The notes under the pieces are model-generated. The model ran no database searches and had not been told where the DNA came from. It saw only the letters and a program-made list of their open reading frames with translations. From positions 53,055,102 to 53,119,101 of the forward strand of contig NC_084886.1 in NCBI RefSeq assembly GCF_958979055.1: a DNA stretch of 64,000 nt, in the 5' to 3' direction. A program made the position numbers and the translations under genes. The stretch comes from Alnus glutinosa (lineage: Eukaryota; Streptophyta; Magnoliopsida; Fagales; Betulaceae). Of this stretch, positions 1 to 10,935 are shown one piece after another; the stretch's first letter is position 1, and the number at the start of each line of letters is the position of its first letter.

Positions 1-327
1 TGTTCTTCTTCGATTTATGGCCGTATTTATTCTCTGGTTGGGGCTTTTTGAGCCCATTTACCATTTGAAACCGCTTTGTGCGACCCTTGAAGAGGCCCGA
101 CTTGTTTGTGATTCCTCTAGAGTTATGGGTGATAATCATTGCCTACTGTTACTTGTTTGTTTTTGTGTTTGGCAGCCTTTTCTGTTGGAGTTTAGTTGGT
201 TTGTTGTTATTCTTTTTGGGTTAGTTGTTGGAGAGCCCATCCCTTCTTTGTTTGTAAGATTTTCCACATCTTCTTCCTTTTGATCAGAAGTGAAAATGAT
301 CCTCCCGTGTAGCCCTTTTCCTCAATC

Positions 328-368
<41 letters not shown>
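1..368 (+). mobile_element. Possible LINE 3' end with poly(A) tail
   Basis: A T/G-rich stretch without convincing coding content runs into an uninterrupted run of about 38 A at about 331-368. The style (G/T-rich 3' UTR, then a long pure A tail) fits the 3' end of a plus-strand LINE that begins outside the window. No reverse transcriptase sequence is visible here, so the class is inferred from the tail and composition only. An 88-codon open frame at 17-283 does not resemble a known protein and is probably chance. Confidence 0.4.
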
Positions 369-373
<5 letters not shown>

Positions 374-555
374 CCTTTCCTTACCTTAGACGATTGGGAT
401 CGTCTTGAAAACTTGCGAATGGAGCAAAGCAAGTGTTTTACTCTTTACCCAAAAAAAAAAAGTATACAAGTTATACCATGATGAGTGAATGAATCTGTCG
501 GACTAACCTACCTCGCAAAGTTTGTGATTCTATCGAGCTAGGCCGTACATATTCA

Positions 556-861
556 AGAACATCTTTTCCCCATTTGTTGTACTTAAAAGCACAATTCGCT
601 TCGGTTCTTGTGTGGCACACAAAAACAAGATCATTACTGCATCCAACAAACTTCAAAGTGAGGCTTCGGAAAAGAAAGTAGTATTGATCATGATGCGATG
701 GATAGAAGTTGGAACGCCTTAAGACCATATTCGATCGATGAAGAAAAGCAAAAGTGAACGCTAGCTATAAATACCCATATATATTGCGAGTAAAATTTTC
801 AAGGCAAATTAAGCTTAGGGTTAATTTGTTATCTGAGTAAGAACGTAGCAGCTAGCTAGCC
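556..861 (+). promoter_or_regulatory. Promoter and 5' UTR block of exonuclease copy 1
   Basis: This stretch is repeated, with divergence, upstream of the other two exonuclease copies (about 5337-5641 and 9900-10305). It carries a TATA-like box (CTATAAATA) near 764-772, about 90 bases before the ATG at 862. Conservation of the block across the copies shows that the duplication unit included the promoter. Confidence 0.6.
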
Positions 862-1491
862 ATGTTTGCATATAACAGAAACCCCACCATAACTTTCAAC
901 CCTACCACCTCCAAATACTGTGTCAACTTTGCTGGGAGAACCATTGAAACCACAGTCACAGACAGAGGCAACACTATAGATGAATGGGTTCACGAAATCC
1001 TTTCACTATACGACGGAAGGCCTACTGCAGTTGGCTTAGACATAGAATGGAGGCCTCATCAAATCCAATCGATGAGCAACAAGTCTGCGACCCTTCAACT
1101 TTGCATCGATGAAAAGTGCCTCATTGTCCAACTCTTCTACACGGACTACATCCCGCAGTCCCTGAAGAGCTTTATGATGGACCCCAACTTCACTTTTGTT
1201 GGGATTGAGGTGGGGGATGACATAGCCAAGCTCAATGATGAATATGGAATAGAGAGTAACAGAAGCGCGGACATCCGTGAGCTGGCAAAGAGACAATGGC
1301 CAGGCCGGTTTCGTAGGCCTGGGTTGAAGGATCTGGCTTTCGAAGTTTCGGGTCTTTCTATGAAGAAGCCAAAGCATGTGTGCATGAGTAACTGGGAGGC
1401 AAGGGTGCTGAATGAGAATCAAGTTGAGTATGCATGCATCGATGCCTATGCCTCTTATAGGGTAGGCCAAAAGCTTCTCTTTGAAGTCTAA
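862..1491 (+). CDS. Small Werner-type 3'-5' exonuclease domain protein (copy 1, intact)
   Basis: The single-exon gene encodes 209 residues and consists almost entirely of a DEDDy-type 3'-5' exonuclease domain, as in plant WEX/WRN-exonuclease-like proteins. Visible motifs: Exo I LDIEW with D60 and E62; Exo II FVGIEVGDDIAKL with D120; Exo III EYACIDAYASY with Y190 and D194. The four acidic metal ligands and the tyrosine are therefore present. Family members degrade DNA or RNA from the 3' end with two metal ions; the substrate of this small plant subgroup is not known to me. No helicase domain, transit peptide or membrane segment is visible. The start is the first ATG after a TATA-like box and a 5' leader shared with copy 2. 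It is the only intact member of a three-copy direct array. Confidence 0.9.
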   Translation: MFAYNRNPTITFNPTTSKYCVNFAGRTIETTVTDRGNTIDEWVHEILSLYDGRPTAVGLDIEWRPHQIQSMSNKSATLQLCIDEKCLIVQLFYTDYIPQSLKSFMMDPNFTFVGIEVGDDIAKLNDEYGIESNRSADIRELAKRQWPGRFRRPGLKDLAFEVSGLSMKKPKHVCMSNWEARVLNENQVEYACIDAYASYRVGQKLLFEV

Positions 1492-2947
1492 TTAAGGGAT
1501 AATATTTAGTAAGCTTTTGCAGATGCTTGGTTTGGACAGATCAGTCAGTTTTATTTCTTTCAATGGTTTTTCTTGTTGTTTTTGTCTTTATTTTTTGTTT
1601 TTTTATGTTTGGTGTCAGGGATTTGCTCTAGCTTTCTTTACTTTTCGTTAATGTTTAATTATGTTGTCTAAAGGTCCTTCCCTTGGCCTTTTTTTAAGTG
1701 TGAAACTTGTTGTAATATAAATGGCGACCTCTGTATAATTAGTTTGCTAATGCTTTATAATTCTTGGAGACTTGGAGGTGAAGGGGAAAAAGAAATTCTG
1801 ATTAACAAAGAGATCCAATAGAAACTAATAAAAACCCAATAAACTAATCAAGACCCATTATCCTAGCTTTCTTCCTAGCAACGAGATTGATGTATGTGCC
1901 GATGTAGATTAACTTCTTTGTGTAGAAAATTGAAGGTATGTAATGCCATCACAATTCACAGGTGTAGATGAACTTTTTGTTGGAGAAAATTGAAGGCATA
2001 TATGGCCACTGCTTTTGTGGGGGAAAGGGAGTCTTATTAGAGTCTATGAATGGAGAGAGAGAAGGCTTTATTATTTTCATAGCGTGAACAGTGTTCATTT
2101 TACATACAGATCTTTTGTGTGTGAGACAGTGAGGGAAGGGAGGGAATTCTCTCCGTTTAGTTAAAACTGGAAGGTATAGTTGTCTTTTCATATTTTTTTA
2201 TGAGAATGTAAAAAGACAATTATACATTCTAATTAACTTTAAATAAATGGAAAGAATCCAATCCAAATGCAACAATAAGAGGGAGCCCTTTGATGGTGCT
2301 CCCAGATCTATATGACTGACCGAGTGTTGGCTTTGAGTCTGTCGGTTTTTGGGCCCCTTAGGTGGGCTGGAGTCTCTTTGGTCGGCTTGGAAGTAGAGGG
2401 CGGCCGCCGGTCTTGAGGTTTCAGGCCACGCTTCTTAATTAAGTCCAGCCGGACCCTCTTTAGGGCATGGCCTTTAGGCAAATTCCTAGGCCCTACATGC
2501 AGCAAGAATACAATTCTTGGCTGACAAGAGGAATAATCTTTTACTAAATAAATTATTCAGCATGAAATATTCTTGGTTGAGTGCTGTAGAAGGTATCACG
2601 GTTGATATATATAAGGTATTGGTTGTGAAATAATTGTCGGATAAATTTAAATTAATTTATTTTTTAACAAGGATTATCTTAAGATTTGGTTTGAAGTAAA
2701 ATAAAAATATAGTATATAACACTATAAGTTAGTGTTAATTATATGTCTAATGTCTAATGTCTAATGTCTAATGTCTTGTGTCTACGCATTTTCATGGTGG
2801 ATCCTAGTTTAAAATGGAAAAATATAACGAGTATGCCATTTAAATCTTGATAGATCTCCAATTTTATTAGTTGGTTGGCACCAATTCTAAATGAGTTGGA
2901 TTATATGAACGACGCCTTGTAAGTACGATAATGTGTTACTTTAATTT
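1492..2947. other. Intergenic, AT-rich, no gene seen
   Basis: The first ~250 bases are probably the 3' UTR of the exonuclease gene. A 7-bp tandem repeat (ATGTCTA, about five units) lies at about 2742-2782. The GC-richer patch at 2300-2510 has no recognisable coding signal and may be repeat-derived. Confidence 0.5.
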
Positions 2948-3230
2948 CATTTTTTTTTTCTAATTTAAAAGGCATCCCTTGGGCGTGACCATCGAGGTTT
3001 TCGCCCGCTGTAGAATATTCGGTTTGAGCCATAGCTACTGCCTTGGAAGGCGAGTCCATCACTACAACCCCACCAAAGTGTAAGTTGGTAAAGCCCCTTC
3101 TTAATACGTAGCATTTAGTTCGCGGACTACTACCGCAAGCGAATTCGAACCCGTGACCACTAGAAAGAAAGGAGGAGGGAGTTAGACCCTATCCTCTACT
3201 TCTTTACCGACTGAACTCCCACCTTGGTGG
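2948..3230 (-). mobile_element. tRNA-derived SINE (minus strand)
   Basis: Read on the minus strand, the element begins near 3230 with a tRNA-like head: an A-box-like segment (GTTCAGTCGGTAA) and a B box GGTTCGAATTC at 3141-3151. It continues with a non-tRNA body and ends in an A tail, seen as the T run at about 2949-2960. The order (pol III boxes, body, poly(A)) is that of a plant SINE. A second T run just outside the head (3231-3246) is not part of the element. No clear target-site duplication was identified. Confidence 0.75.
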
Positions 3231-3437
3231 TTTTTTTTTTTTTTTGGAGCAAAAGCTGATATCTTGGTTGTTATTTTAGTTTCATTGAACCAAGAGTTTG
3301 TATGTCTACACATCTTTCAAATGTTCAAAGTGCGTGGTTCCTCCCATATTGTATTAACTAACTACGGTTGTGATTCATGCATGTCTGCCTAAACTTGAGA
3401 ATCGGCTTAAATCCCATACCAGTTGTTTTGTTCTTTT

Positions 3438-4259
3438 TAGGGGTGGGTGTTGGGTAAGTCGGGGTTGGAAACACCATTTCTAACTCCCGACCGAAATTGT
3501 CGGTAAAGTCGGATAATTTATTCTGTAGAAAATTATTTTCAAAAATGTCGGATAATTCAAAAAAATTGGATAAATCGGTAATTATTGGCCGGGTAAATCG
3601 GTAACAGATGGAAACGAAAAGTAACAATCAGAGGCCAAAATGGGCGAGAAGGTAGATTAAAGGAGATAACATACAATCTGTAGAAAAATAAACAGATAAC
3701 ATACAAGCCAACGTCAAGCTAACCCCAAACAATCAACAATCAATGATTACGTAGAACAAGTAATAAGAAAAAGTAGAGGAAAAACAACAATTGGATGATT
3801 CAGACTTTGACAAGAAAATTTCACGAATGTTACTCCGAGTATTCCATCTATTGACAATTGTGGAAGCTAGGCGTGAGAGAGAGAAAGATGGGCAGCTGGG
3901 CTAGGGCAGCAAATGGGCGTCACGGTGTGGGCGGCGGGGGGAGGGAGTGATTCTAGCGTTTTTTCATTGGGGAGGCGGCAAAAGGGCTGCGCAACGTGAA
4001 GTGATCAAGGAGTAGGGTTTTGAGAAAAATTTGTATATATAGTCATATAGAATTTTCAAAATGACGTCGTTTTGCAAGTGTTGGGTCGGGTCAATAATCA
4101 ACAAAAAACAATTCTCCCGATTACCAACCGACAACAATTTCGGAAATTATTTTTATTCCAATTTTCGAATTTTAAATTTTACGGTAGGCGGTCGAAGGCG
4201 GTTCGGTGGCGATCAGCGGATTTTCAATAGTCGGTAATCGAATAATTTGCACACCCCTA
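3438..4259. mobile_element. Non-autonomous hAT-type DNA transposon
   Basis: The element is 822 bp with short inverted ends TAGGGGTG ... CACCCCTA. It is flanked by 8-bp direct repeats that agree at 7 of 8 positions (GTTCTTTT at 3430-3437, ATTCTTTT at 4260-4267). Both the 8-bp duplication and the TAGGGGTG end are typical of plant hAT elements. Just inside both ends are related inverted stretches rich in CGGTAAT/GTCGG. No transposase frame is present. Confidence 0.8.
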
Positions 4260-5208
4260 ATTCTTTTTACCATCATCATGTATGGTTTCTTTTCTTTAGA
4301 GTATCTTAGCAATAATAGCTAAAGTAGTTATTGAAAAAGTACAGCTCGTTACTTTAATTATTATTTTTTTTATACTCTATCCAACAGATTATCTTTTCTA
4401 CTCTTTACTTGTATTTAAATATTATTTTTTATTTTTTATATTATATTTTTGCCAACACTCAATGAAAGAAAAAATATTAAATTTTCACACATTCTTTGAG
4501 CTACACCGTACGAATGTTGCACCAGTTCAATATTTTAGCAGAATTACACAATTTATTAAAGTAAAGCAGTTAAAAACAAAGCAATCAATCATTTTTCTTT
4601 TTCTTTTTTTTTTTTTTTAAAAAAAAAACCAAAACAAAACAACAAAAAACAATAATACAAAAAGGAAAACAAAGCAACTAGCTAGACACATACAATAAGA
4701 CTAATAATTCTTAAATTGAAGTATATTTGGATTACCCAAAAATTAGGCATTTGATTATGATTTGCTTTAGGGATTTGATGAAAATTGAATCACCTTAAAT
4801 TGAATTATTTTATTAGAATTATATTTTATATGTAAGCTCTCTTGCTCTATAAATAGAGTCTTTTGTATTGTAAAATCATTAAGTGAATATAAGAACAAAA
4901 ATTTAATTTTTATGACTTTATCATATGAACGTAGGTTATACGATATAAAAAATTTCTTATGTTTATTCTCTTTATTCCGCATTGTCTTTAATTTCTTTTA
5001 CAATTATCTTATTCTTCTTTTTCATGATGCCCCTGCCCTTTTGAAGCCTTATTCAATGAGCCGCTTCTAATTTAATGTTTGGAAGTATTTTCAATTTTTC
5101 CTTAATTTTCTCTTATTAGGATGAAGAGTGAAAAAAAAAAATTAATTCCGGGTGTTTTAGTTTTCCCTCCCTGTTATGTATTTTGCTAAAAGAAAAAGAA
5201 AAAGAAAA

Positions 5209-5239
<31 letters not shown>

Positions 5240-5336
5240 AAAAGAAAAATAAGTTATACCAAATAACATGAAGTGAATCGATCTGTTCTACTAGTACAAA
5301 ATCACTAATGTCAGAATATATATATATATATGCAAT
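4260..5336. other. AT-rich intergenic DNA
   Basis: Nothing coding is recognised. A poly(T)/poly(A) junction lies at about 4606-4630, a GA-rich microsatellite at 5189-5248 and a short TA repeat at about 5315-5330. Confidence 0.5.
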
Positions 5337-5641
5337 CATATCTTTTCCCCATATGCTGTTCTTAAAGCACACAAGAATTGGTTCACTAGAATCACTACTG
5401 AACAAACTTCAAAGTGAGGCTTCAGAAAAGAAATGATTATTGTACTGATCATGGATGCGATGGATAGAAGTTGAAGGCCTTTAATTAAGACCGGCCACAT
5501 TCGATGAAGGAAAGCAAAACTTTTGATTTTATTTGATTTGAACGCTATAAATTAATACGTACCCAAATTGTGAGTAAATTTTTCAAGGCAAAGCTTAAGG
5601 TGAATTTCTCATCTGAGTAACAACAACCAACGTACGTAGCC
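5337..5641 (+). promoter_or_regulatory. Promoter and 5' UTR block of exonuclease copy 2
   Basis: The block is homologous to 556-861, with the same order of segments and a TATA-like CTATAAATT near 5544-5552. It has diverged by small indels from copy 1 but keeps the leader just upstream of the ATG at 5642. Confidence 0.6.
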
Positions 5642-6401
5642 ATGTGTGCATATAACAGAAACCCCACCAAAACCATAGCTTTCGACCCTACCAGCTCCAA
5701 ATACTGTGTCAACTTTGCTGGGAAATCACTTGAAACCACGGTCACAGACAGAGGCAACACTATAGATGAATGGGTTCACGAAATCCTTTCACTATACGAA
5801 GGAAGGCCCACTGCAGTTGGCTTAGACATAGAATGGAGGCCTCATCAAATCCAATCGATGAGCAACAAGTCTGCGACCCTTCAACTTTGCATGCATCGAT
5901 GAAAAGTGCCTCATTGTCCAACTCTTCTACACGGACTACATCCCGCAGTCCCTGAAGAGCTTTATGATGGACCCCAACTTCACTTTTGTTGGGGTTGAGG
6001 TGGGGAATGACATAGCCAAGCTCAATAATGATTATGGAGTAGAGAGTAACAGAAGCGCAGACATCCGTGAGCTGGCAATGAGACAATGGCCAGGCCGGTT
6101 TTGTTGGCCTGGGTTGAAGGATCTGGCTTTCGAAGTTTCGGGTCTTTCTATTAAGAAGCCTCAGGATGTGCAGAGGAGTAACTGGGAGGCAAGGGTGCTG
6201 AATGAGAATCAAGCTGAGTATGCATGCATCGATGCCTATGCCTCTTATAGGGTAGGCCAAAAGCTTCTCTTTGAAATCCAAAGGGATAACAAGCTTTTAC
6301 ATGTGCTAATTGGTTTGCACAGAGTCAGTTTTAGGTCAATGGTATTTGTTTGTTTCGTTTTAATTTTATTTTATCAATGGTGTCAGGTATCTGCTCCTTG
6401 A
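5642..6401 (+). pseudogene. Werner-type exonuclease copy 2, frameshifted
   Basis: Close paralogue of the 862-1491 gene in the same orientation. The N-terminal part is open through Exo I (LDIEW) and stops at 5902 after 86 codons. The cause is visible: relative to copy 1, four bases (GCAT) are duplicated at about 5889-5896, shifting the frame by +1. The rest of the domain, with Exo II (FVGVEVGNDIAKL) and Exo III (EYACIDAYASY), continues in the next frame. Its ancestral stop is also lost, so that frame runs on to 6401 with about 40 extra residues. Because the two halves remain highly similar to copy 1, inactivation looks recent. A sequencing or assembly error at the GCAT repeat cannot be excluded. 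Confidence 0.85.
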
Positions 6402-6728
6402 CTTCTGCGTTAAATTAATGTTAAAGTGTGAAACTTACTTGGTGTTGTAAAATGGTTTAGTTTGCTTTTGATAATTCTTATTTCTTGGAGGTGTTTCTTT
6501 TCCTTTTTTAATTTTTCTAAAAAAATTAAGGTCTTGATCATGATATATATGATATTGTTGTTAGCCTGATCTATGCTTATATGAATAAAAGGGAAGGGTA
6601 CTTGGGTGCCGGGTGGGACATATGGGATCTGCAGGGTTAAGGACTACAAGCATACACAGAACAGAATAGAAACATCCAATATTTTTGGGTTTTATTTCTT
6701 TGATTGTGAGTCTGTGACACTTGTTTTC
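6402..6728. other. Spacer after exonuclease copy 2
   Basis: The 3' flank of copy 2 shares phrases with the copy 1 3' flank (e.g. GTGTGAAACTT and the following TTGTTGTAA-like segment). No independent gene is seen. Confidence 0.4.
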
Positions 6729-7440
6729 TGTTTTTTTTTTTTTTTTGATGAATTAAATCTATATTAACCAAACTCAACCAAACAACTCTCCAGTAAACAC
6801 TAGAATCAAAGTTTCAACAGGAAATAAATAACTACAAACTCAAACCAACCAACTTAATTCAACGAATTAAAGACAATGCCCCAGAAAAGGAGACATAGTT
6901 TTCAGCAAGAACAACACTAGCTGCACAAAGCTATAAACAAAAAAACAAGCACATTAGAAAACCAGAAACCAAAAACACAACCATAAGCATTCACTACGTA
7001 CAGAACTACTTATAAAGGAACTTGGCTAGTAATCTCGATTTGACTTCCAATCTGATCTTGGAAAGAATTCCATCTTCGGTCTTGGTGGATTGGTCATGGA
7101 GGAAAGCAATCCTATATAACCACAAATTATAAACTGTAGCAGCAAAACAAAGTTTCCTGGCAGTAGCTTACAATTTATTTCCTTTCATACTCTTCATACT
7201 CTAATGAACAATTGAATCCTAAGAAATTAACCGGGGGATCAATCATCCTACAATTAATCTGACATAAGAGACCACCAAATTCTCTTGCTAAAACTACATT
7301 CAAAGAATAAATGATCTCTATTCTCCTGCATTGCACGACAGAAAAGGCACAAACTGCCTCTACTATATTCCCATCCGCACATTTTCTCCCAAGTAGTCAA
7401 AGCAAGCCAGAGAATAAAAACATACTGATCGATCACTCTT
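6729..7440 (-). mobile_element. 5'-truncated LINE, 3' end (minus strand)
   Basis: On the minus strand, 7436-7254 encodes the zf-RVT zinc-binding region found at the C-terminus of plant LINE reverse transcriptases: FILWLALTTWEKM, then CLFCRAMQENRDHLFFECSFS with the Cys/His ligands. Downstream, in broken frames, come typical LINE C-terminal residues (a Y-x-LW segment, a KSRLLAKF-like end) and a 3' UTR. The A tail is seen as the T run at 6729-6746. Most of the element upstream of zf-RVT is missing, as is usual for 5'-truncated LINE insertions. Confidence 0.88.
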
Positions 7441-8864
7441 TTTATATAATTTTCTTAGCTTCTTGGAGCCACAAATGTAATTTTATTTTTATTTTATTTA
7501 AAAATAATAATAATCTTCTTTTTAACATACTGATCACTCTCTCTCTCTCTCTCTCTCTTTAGTAAGAATTTAATTTTTATATATTTTTTATTATTTCTTT
7601 TAGATAATAATGCTGATTTCTTCTTTTTTATTTTCGCGCGCTCCAACGTTAGAATAAGGTTGATAGAAAGAAAATTTAGTCGCAATATACAAACAAATTA
7701 AATTACACGTATTCTTCTTCTTTTTTTTTTTTTTTTTTTCTAAGCGATTACACGTATTATATATATTGTGAGGCTAAACATATATACATGATAAAAAAAA
7801 GTTTAGGCCGGACAATGCGTGGTCTTAGAATTGGATTATTTGGGCATATTCATCGATCCTGCAGGCTGCACCTAATTAATTATCTATTATCACCTTACGG
7901 CTTACATGCATGCAGCTAATTGTCTGTACGTATATTCAAATAATACTCGAATAAGTGAAGGTATATATCCTGGTTCTCATGTGGTGCATGTACGTGTTTA
8001 AGATTCATTACAATTCGGAGTTGATCAGCTAAGGATTCAAAAATCCAAGTTTAATGAGTAATTTTATCTCATCACTATTTCGATAAACGTGTGTTAAGAA
8101 AAAATAAAGAAATTAAAAGCACATGTCATCCGCAAGGTCAAATTCCCTTTAGAGCTGGGATTGAGAGTGAGAGCACCGGCAGCAATATCTTAATTAAAGC
8201 TTCTTTTTTTTTCTTTTTTTTCTTCCTAAATATAGAAAATAAAATAAAAATTAATAAAATAATAAAATTACAAAAACAACCTGCAACATGCCTTAAAGCT
8301 TCCCTAAACCATTGGGTAGCACTGTAACTAACCAATAGTTTATTATAATCTTAAATAATGTACTCTCTCTCCTCTCTCGTCTGATGTCTCTTCTTGCCCC
8401 TTCATCGTCTCCCACTCTCTCTCTCTCTCTCATTAATAAGGGACCAAAAGAAACGAAAGAATAAAAGAAACAATTCACAAACACCCCAAAAATTCAACCT
8501 AAATAAAATCAGCATCAAACAATCTAATAACATCAACACCTGTAGATAGATTCGAGAAGTGATCAAGAAGGAGAGTTGAAAAAACAAAAAACAAAAAAAA
8601 GTAAAGGATGAACCAAATAACACCAACACCTGCATACATATTTCCATCCAGACCTGGAGAAAAGTAGTTATCTGATAGGGTTAAATTAGAGTAAGAGCCT
8701 AAGAAGTGGAGTTGGAACGGAATTCCAACTCATTAAGATTAGATTAGTTAATAATAGGATTAGAGTATATTTGAATTTGAATATTAGGTATTATCACTTT
8801 AGATGTTATCGACTTGTATTTCTATTTAAAGGTTATTTGGTTGTTAATGAGAATAATTAAGAAT
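7441..8864. other. Intergenic, no gene seen
   Basis: AT-rich. CT microsatellites lie at about 7539-7558 and 8413-8432. Short open frames in this stretch are low-complexity and do not resemble proteins. Confidence 0.5.
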
Positions 8865-9334
8865 GAGGGCTGCTACACTTACACCCAAATCTCTACAACC
8901 TGATCATGTGGCATTCCACATCAGAATTTTTTTTTTTTTTTTTCGTTTTCTTTTTCCTCTCCACCTCCTCCCTCCATCTTCTCTCCTCTCTCACCTCCCT
9001 CCATCTTCCCTCACCTCTCACCTCCGGCCACCCAATCTAGCCCTTCTCAGGCCAGAATAGCCGAATTCCGGCCGTTTTGGCCTGGAAGGACCGGATCCCG
9101 GCCAGCCGGCCGGGATCCGGCCGGAAAAGTGCCGGATCCCGTCCAGCTTCGGCTCTCTCCGTCACCGTCTCCGTTTGCAGTTGCCGACCGGAAGAGAAAA
9201 GAAGAAGAATGAGAGAGAGAGAGAGAGAGAGAGTTTTCATTTTAGAAAAGAAAAAAAAAAAAATTGATGTGGAAATTACACATCAGGTTGTGAAAAAATG
9301 TTGTAGGAGTTTGGGTGTAAGTATAGCATTTTCC
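8865..9334. mobile_element. Mutator-type MITE with GC-rich core
   Basis: The element is 470 bp and is flanked by a perfect 9-bp direct repeat ATTAAGAAT (8856-8864 and 9335-9343), the duplication length of Mutator-like elements. The two ends are imperfect inverted repeats of about 35 bp sharing CTTACACCCAAA and CTACAAC. A second inverted pair (GTGG..TTCCACATCA) lies just inside. The centre (about 9045-9190) is GC-rich with repeated CCGG/GATCCGGCC words. No transposase is encoded. Confidence 0.85.
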
Positions 9335-9899
9335 ATTAAGAATTGGTATAAACTTTTGTCTTGTGGTTTGTTTCCAGCTTTAATTGAATTCACTTGAGGT
9401 TTGTCTCCAGCCATTAATTAGAGTTCATTATCAATACATTTTTCCTTTCATTTTCACATTCCTCCCTTGTTCATCAATTTCATCACAAAGTACCTATCAG
9501 TATCAACTTAAAAAAGACCCTAAAACCATAACCAAAGGCTTTATAAATGTTCTATTCGTGGTTGGTGTCAAAGAGAAAGTGAGAGACAAAGACAATTTAC
9601 AAAGAAAAAAAAAAATGAAGAGACCAAGACAGAGATGAGAGAAAGAAGATGGAAGATGGGAGACGAGAGATTGCAAGAAAAGAAAATAAATGAATAAAGA
9701 AAATAAAAAAGTAAAAGTAAAAATAATATTTTAATAAGTTAAGAAAAGATTAAAAGAATCTATTGTGAATTGTATTTAGATAAAAAAATAATAATAATAA
9801 TACTAATAATTTAGTTCTCAAATTTTTATTTTTATTTAAAAAAAAAAATGTTTAGTATTTGTTGCTAATGCCAGGAGAGAAGTGACAAATTATGTGCAA
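9335..9899. other. Intergenic, AT- and GA-rich
   Basis: No gene is recognised. Simple A/G-rich sequence lies at 9600-9720 and an AT-rich stretch with AATA repeats at 9780-9850. Confidence 0.5.
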
Positions 9900-10441
9900 G
9901 CACATCTTTTCCCCATATGTTGTACTTAAAGCACACTTTGCTTCTGTCATTGTCTGGCACACAAAAACAAGATCATTACTTCATTGAACAAACTTCAAAG
10001 TGAGGCTTCGGAAAAGAATACCCATATATTGAATGTAAATTTTTGAAGGCAAAGCTTATAGTTATATTTAAGGGGTATTAGGGCTAAAAGTTTTAAGTTT
10101 GAACATTGTTTTAGTTATTTATCATTTATTTCAATTATATATTTTATGTGTTAGGTATTACTTATTAAAATAAAATTTGAGCCTACTCTTAAAGGAAGAA
10201 TATTAAAGTATTTGATTAAATAGTTAAATTTATATTTTCTTATGAACTTACACTTTTAAGATAAGTGATAATTTAACAATTTCTTATCTAAGTAAGAACA
10301 TAGCCATGTTTGCATATAACATAAACTCCTCCCTAACTTTCAACCTCCAAATACTCTGTCAAGTTCGTTGAGAAAAACATAGGAACAATAGTGTCACAGA
10401 CAAAGCCAGCACTATAGATGGATGGGTTCACGGAATCCCTC
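9900..10441 (+). pseudogene. Werner-type exonuclease copy 3, truncated remnant
   Basis: Positions 9900-10040 match the upstream blocks of copies 1 and 2. After an unrelated AT-rich insertion of about 240 bp, homology resumes at about 10288 with the leader, an ATG at 10306 and a degraded N-terminal coding part. It ends at about 10441 within the segment equivalent to HEILSLY of copy 1. Several small deletions break the frame, no catalytic motif remains, and the TATA-like box is gone. The breakpoint is directly against a Ty3/gypsy fragment. Confidence 0.8.
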
Positions 10442-10806
10442 AATGAACTCATAATGTCCATACTGAGTCCTGAAAAGCCATCTTTAGAATATCATTGTGC
10501 TTAACTCTGACTTGGTATCTCGACCAGAAATCTATCTTCGAAAAGACTTACGCACCTTGCAACTGATTAAGAAAGTTGTCAATCCTCGGTAATGGATACT
10601 TGTTCTCGAGAGTGATGACCTTGTGTTAGCTCTATGTTATCGATACACATCATCATCAATTCGTCTTTCTTCTTGGCGAACAAAATGGGTACTTCTCACG
10701 GCGACAAACTAGGGCGTATGAAACCTTTGTGTAGCAATCCTTGCAAGTGGACCTTCAACTCCCTCCACTCCTCAGGTGCCATCGTGTAGGGTGCTTTCGA
10801 TACTGG
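10442..10806 (-). mobile_element. Ty3/gypsy pol remnant (reverse transcriptase region)
   Basis: The minus strand of this stretch resembles the reverse transcriptase part of plant Ty3/gypsy pol. It is a short broken fossil with no LTR and no open frame of use, and it abuts the truncated exonuclease copy 3. The family below superfamily level cannot be given. Confidence 0.65.
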
Positions 10807-10811
10807 CGTTA

Positions 10812-10935
10812 ACGTGACACATAATGGAATCTATCAAATGTTTTAACGAAATTTTATTCTATGGACTAAATTATTTTTTGGCATACCATGGAAATTTATG
10901 AATTTACTTTGATACGATAATGAACTATTTGTGAT
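10812..10935 (-). mobile_element. Fragment of an inverted-repeat DNA transposon family
   Basis: The segment is recognisably the reverse complement of 54772-54925. Shared phrases include the TTAGTCC/GGACTAAA word, the GACAATGAAC/GTTCATTGTC word and the word for 'AATCAGTC'. The family resembles the arms of the foldback element at 31046-31980 in design (AACGGAATTT near the inner side). It is a terminal fragment only. Confidence 0.55.

Noticed and set aside
1036-1470. Minus-strand open frame opposite exonuclease copy 1
   Set aside because: It shadows a clear DEDDy exonuclease in the other direction and has no recognisable domain; the equivalent frame in copy 2 persists only because the sequences are homologous.
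2742-2782. Telomere-like 7-bp repeat
   Set aside because: The unit is ATGTCTA, not TTTAGGG, and only about five copies are present; it is an ordinary microsatellite.
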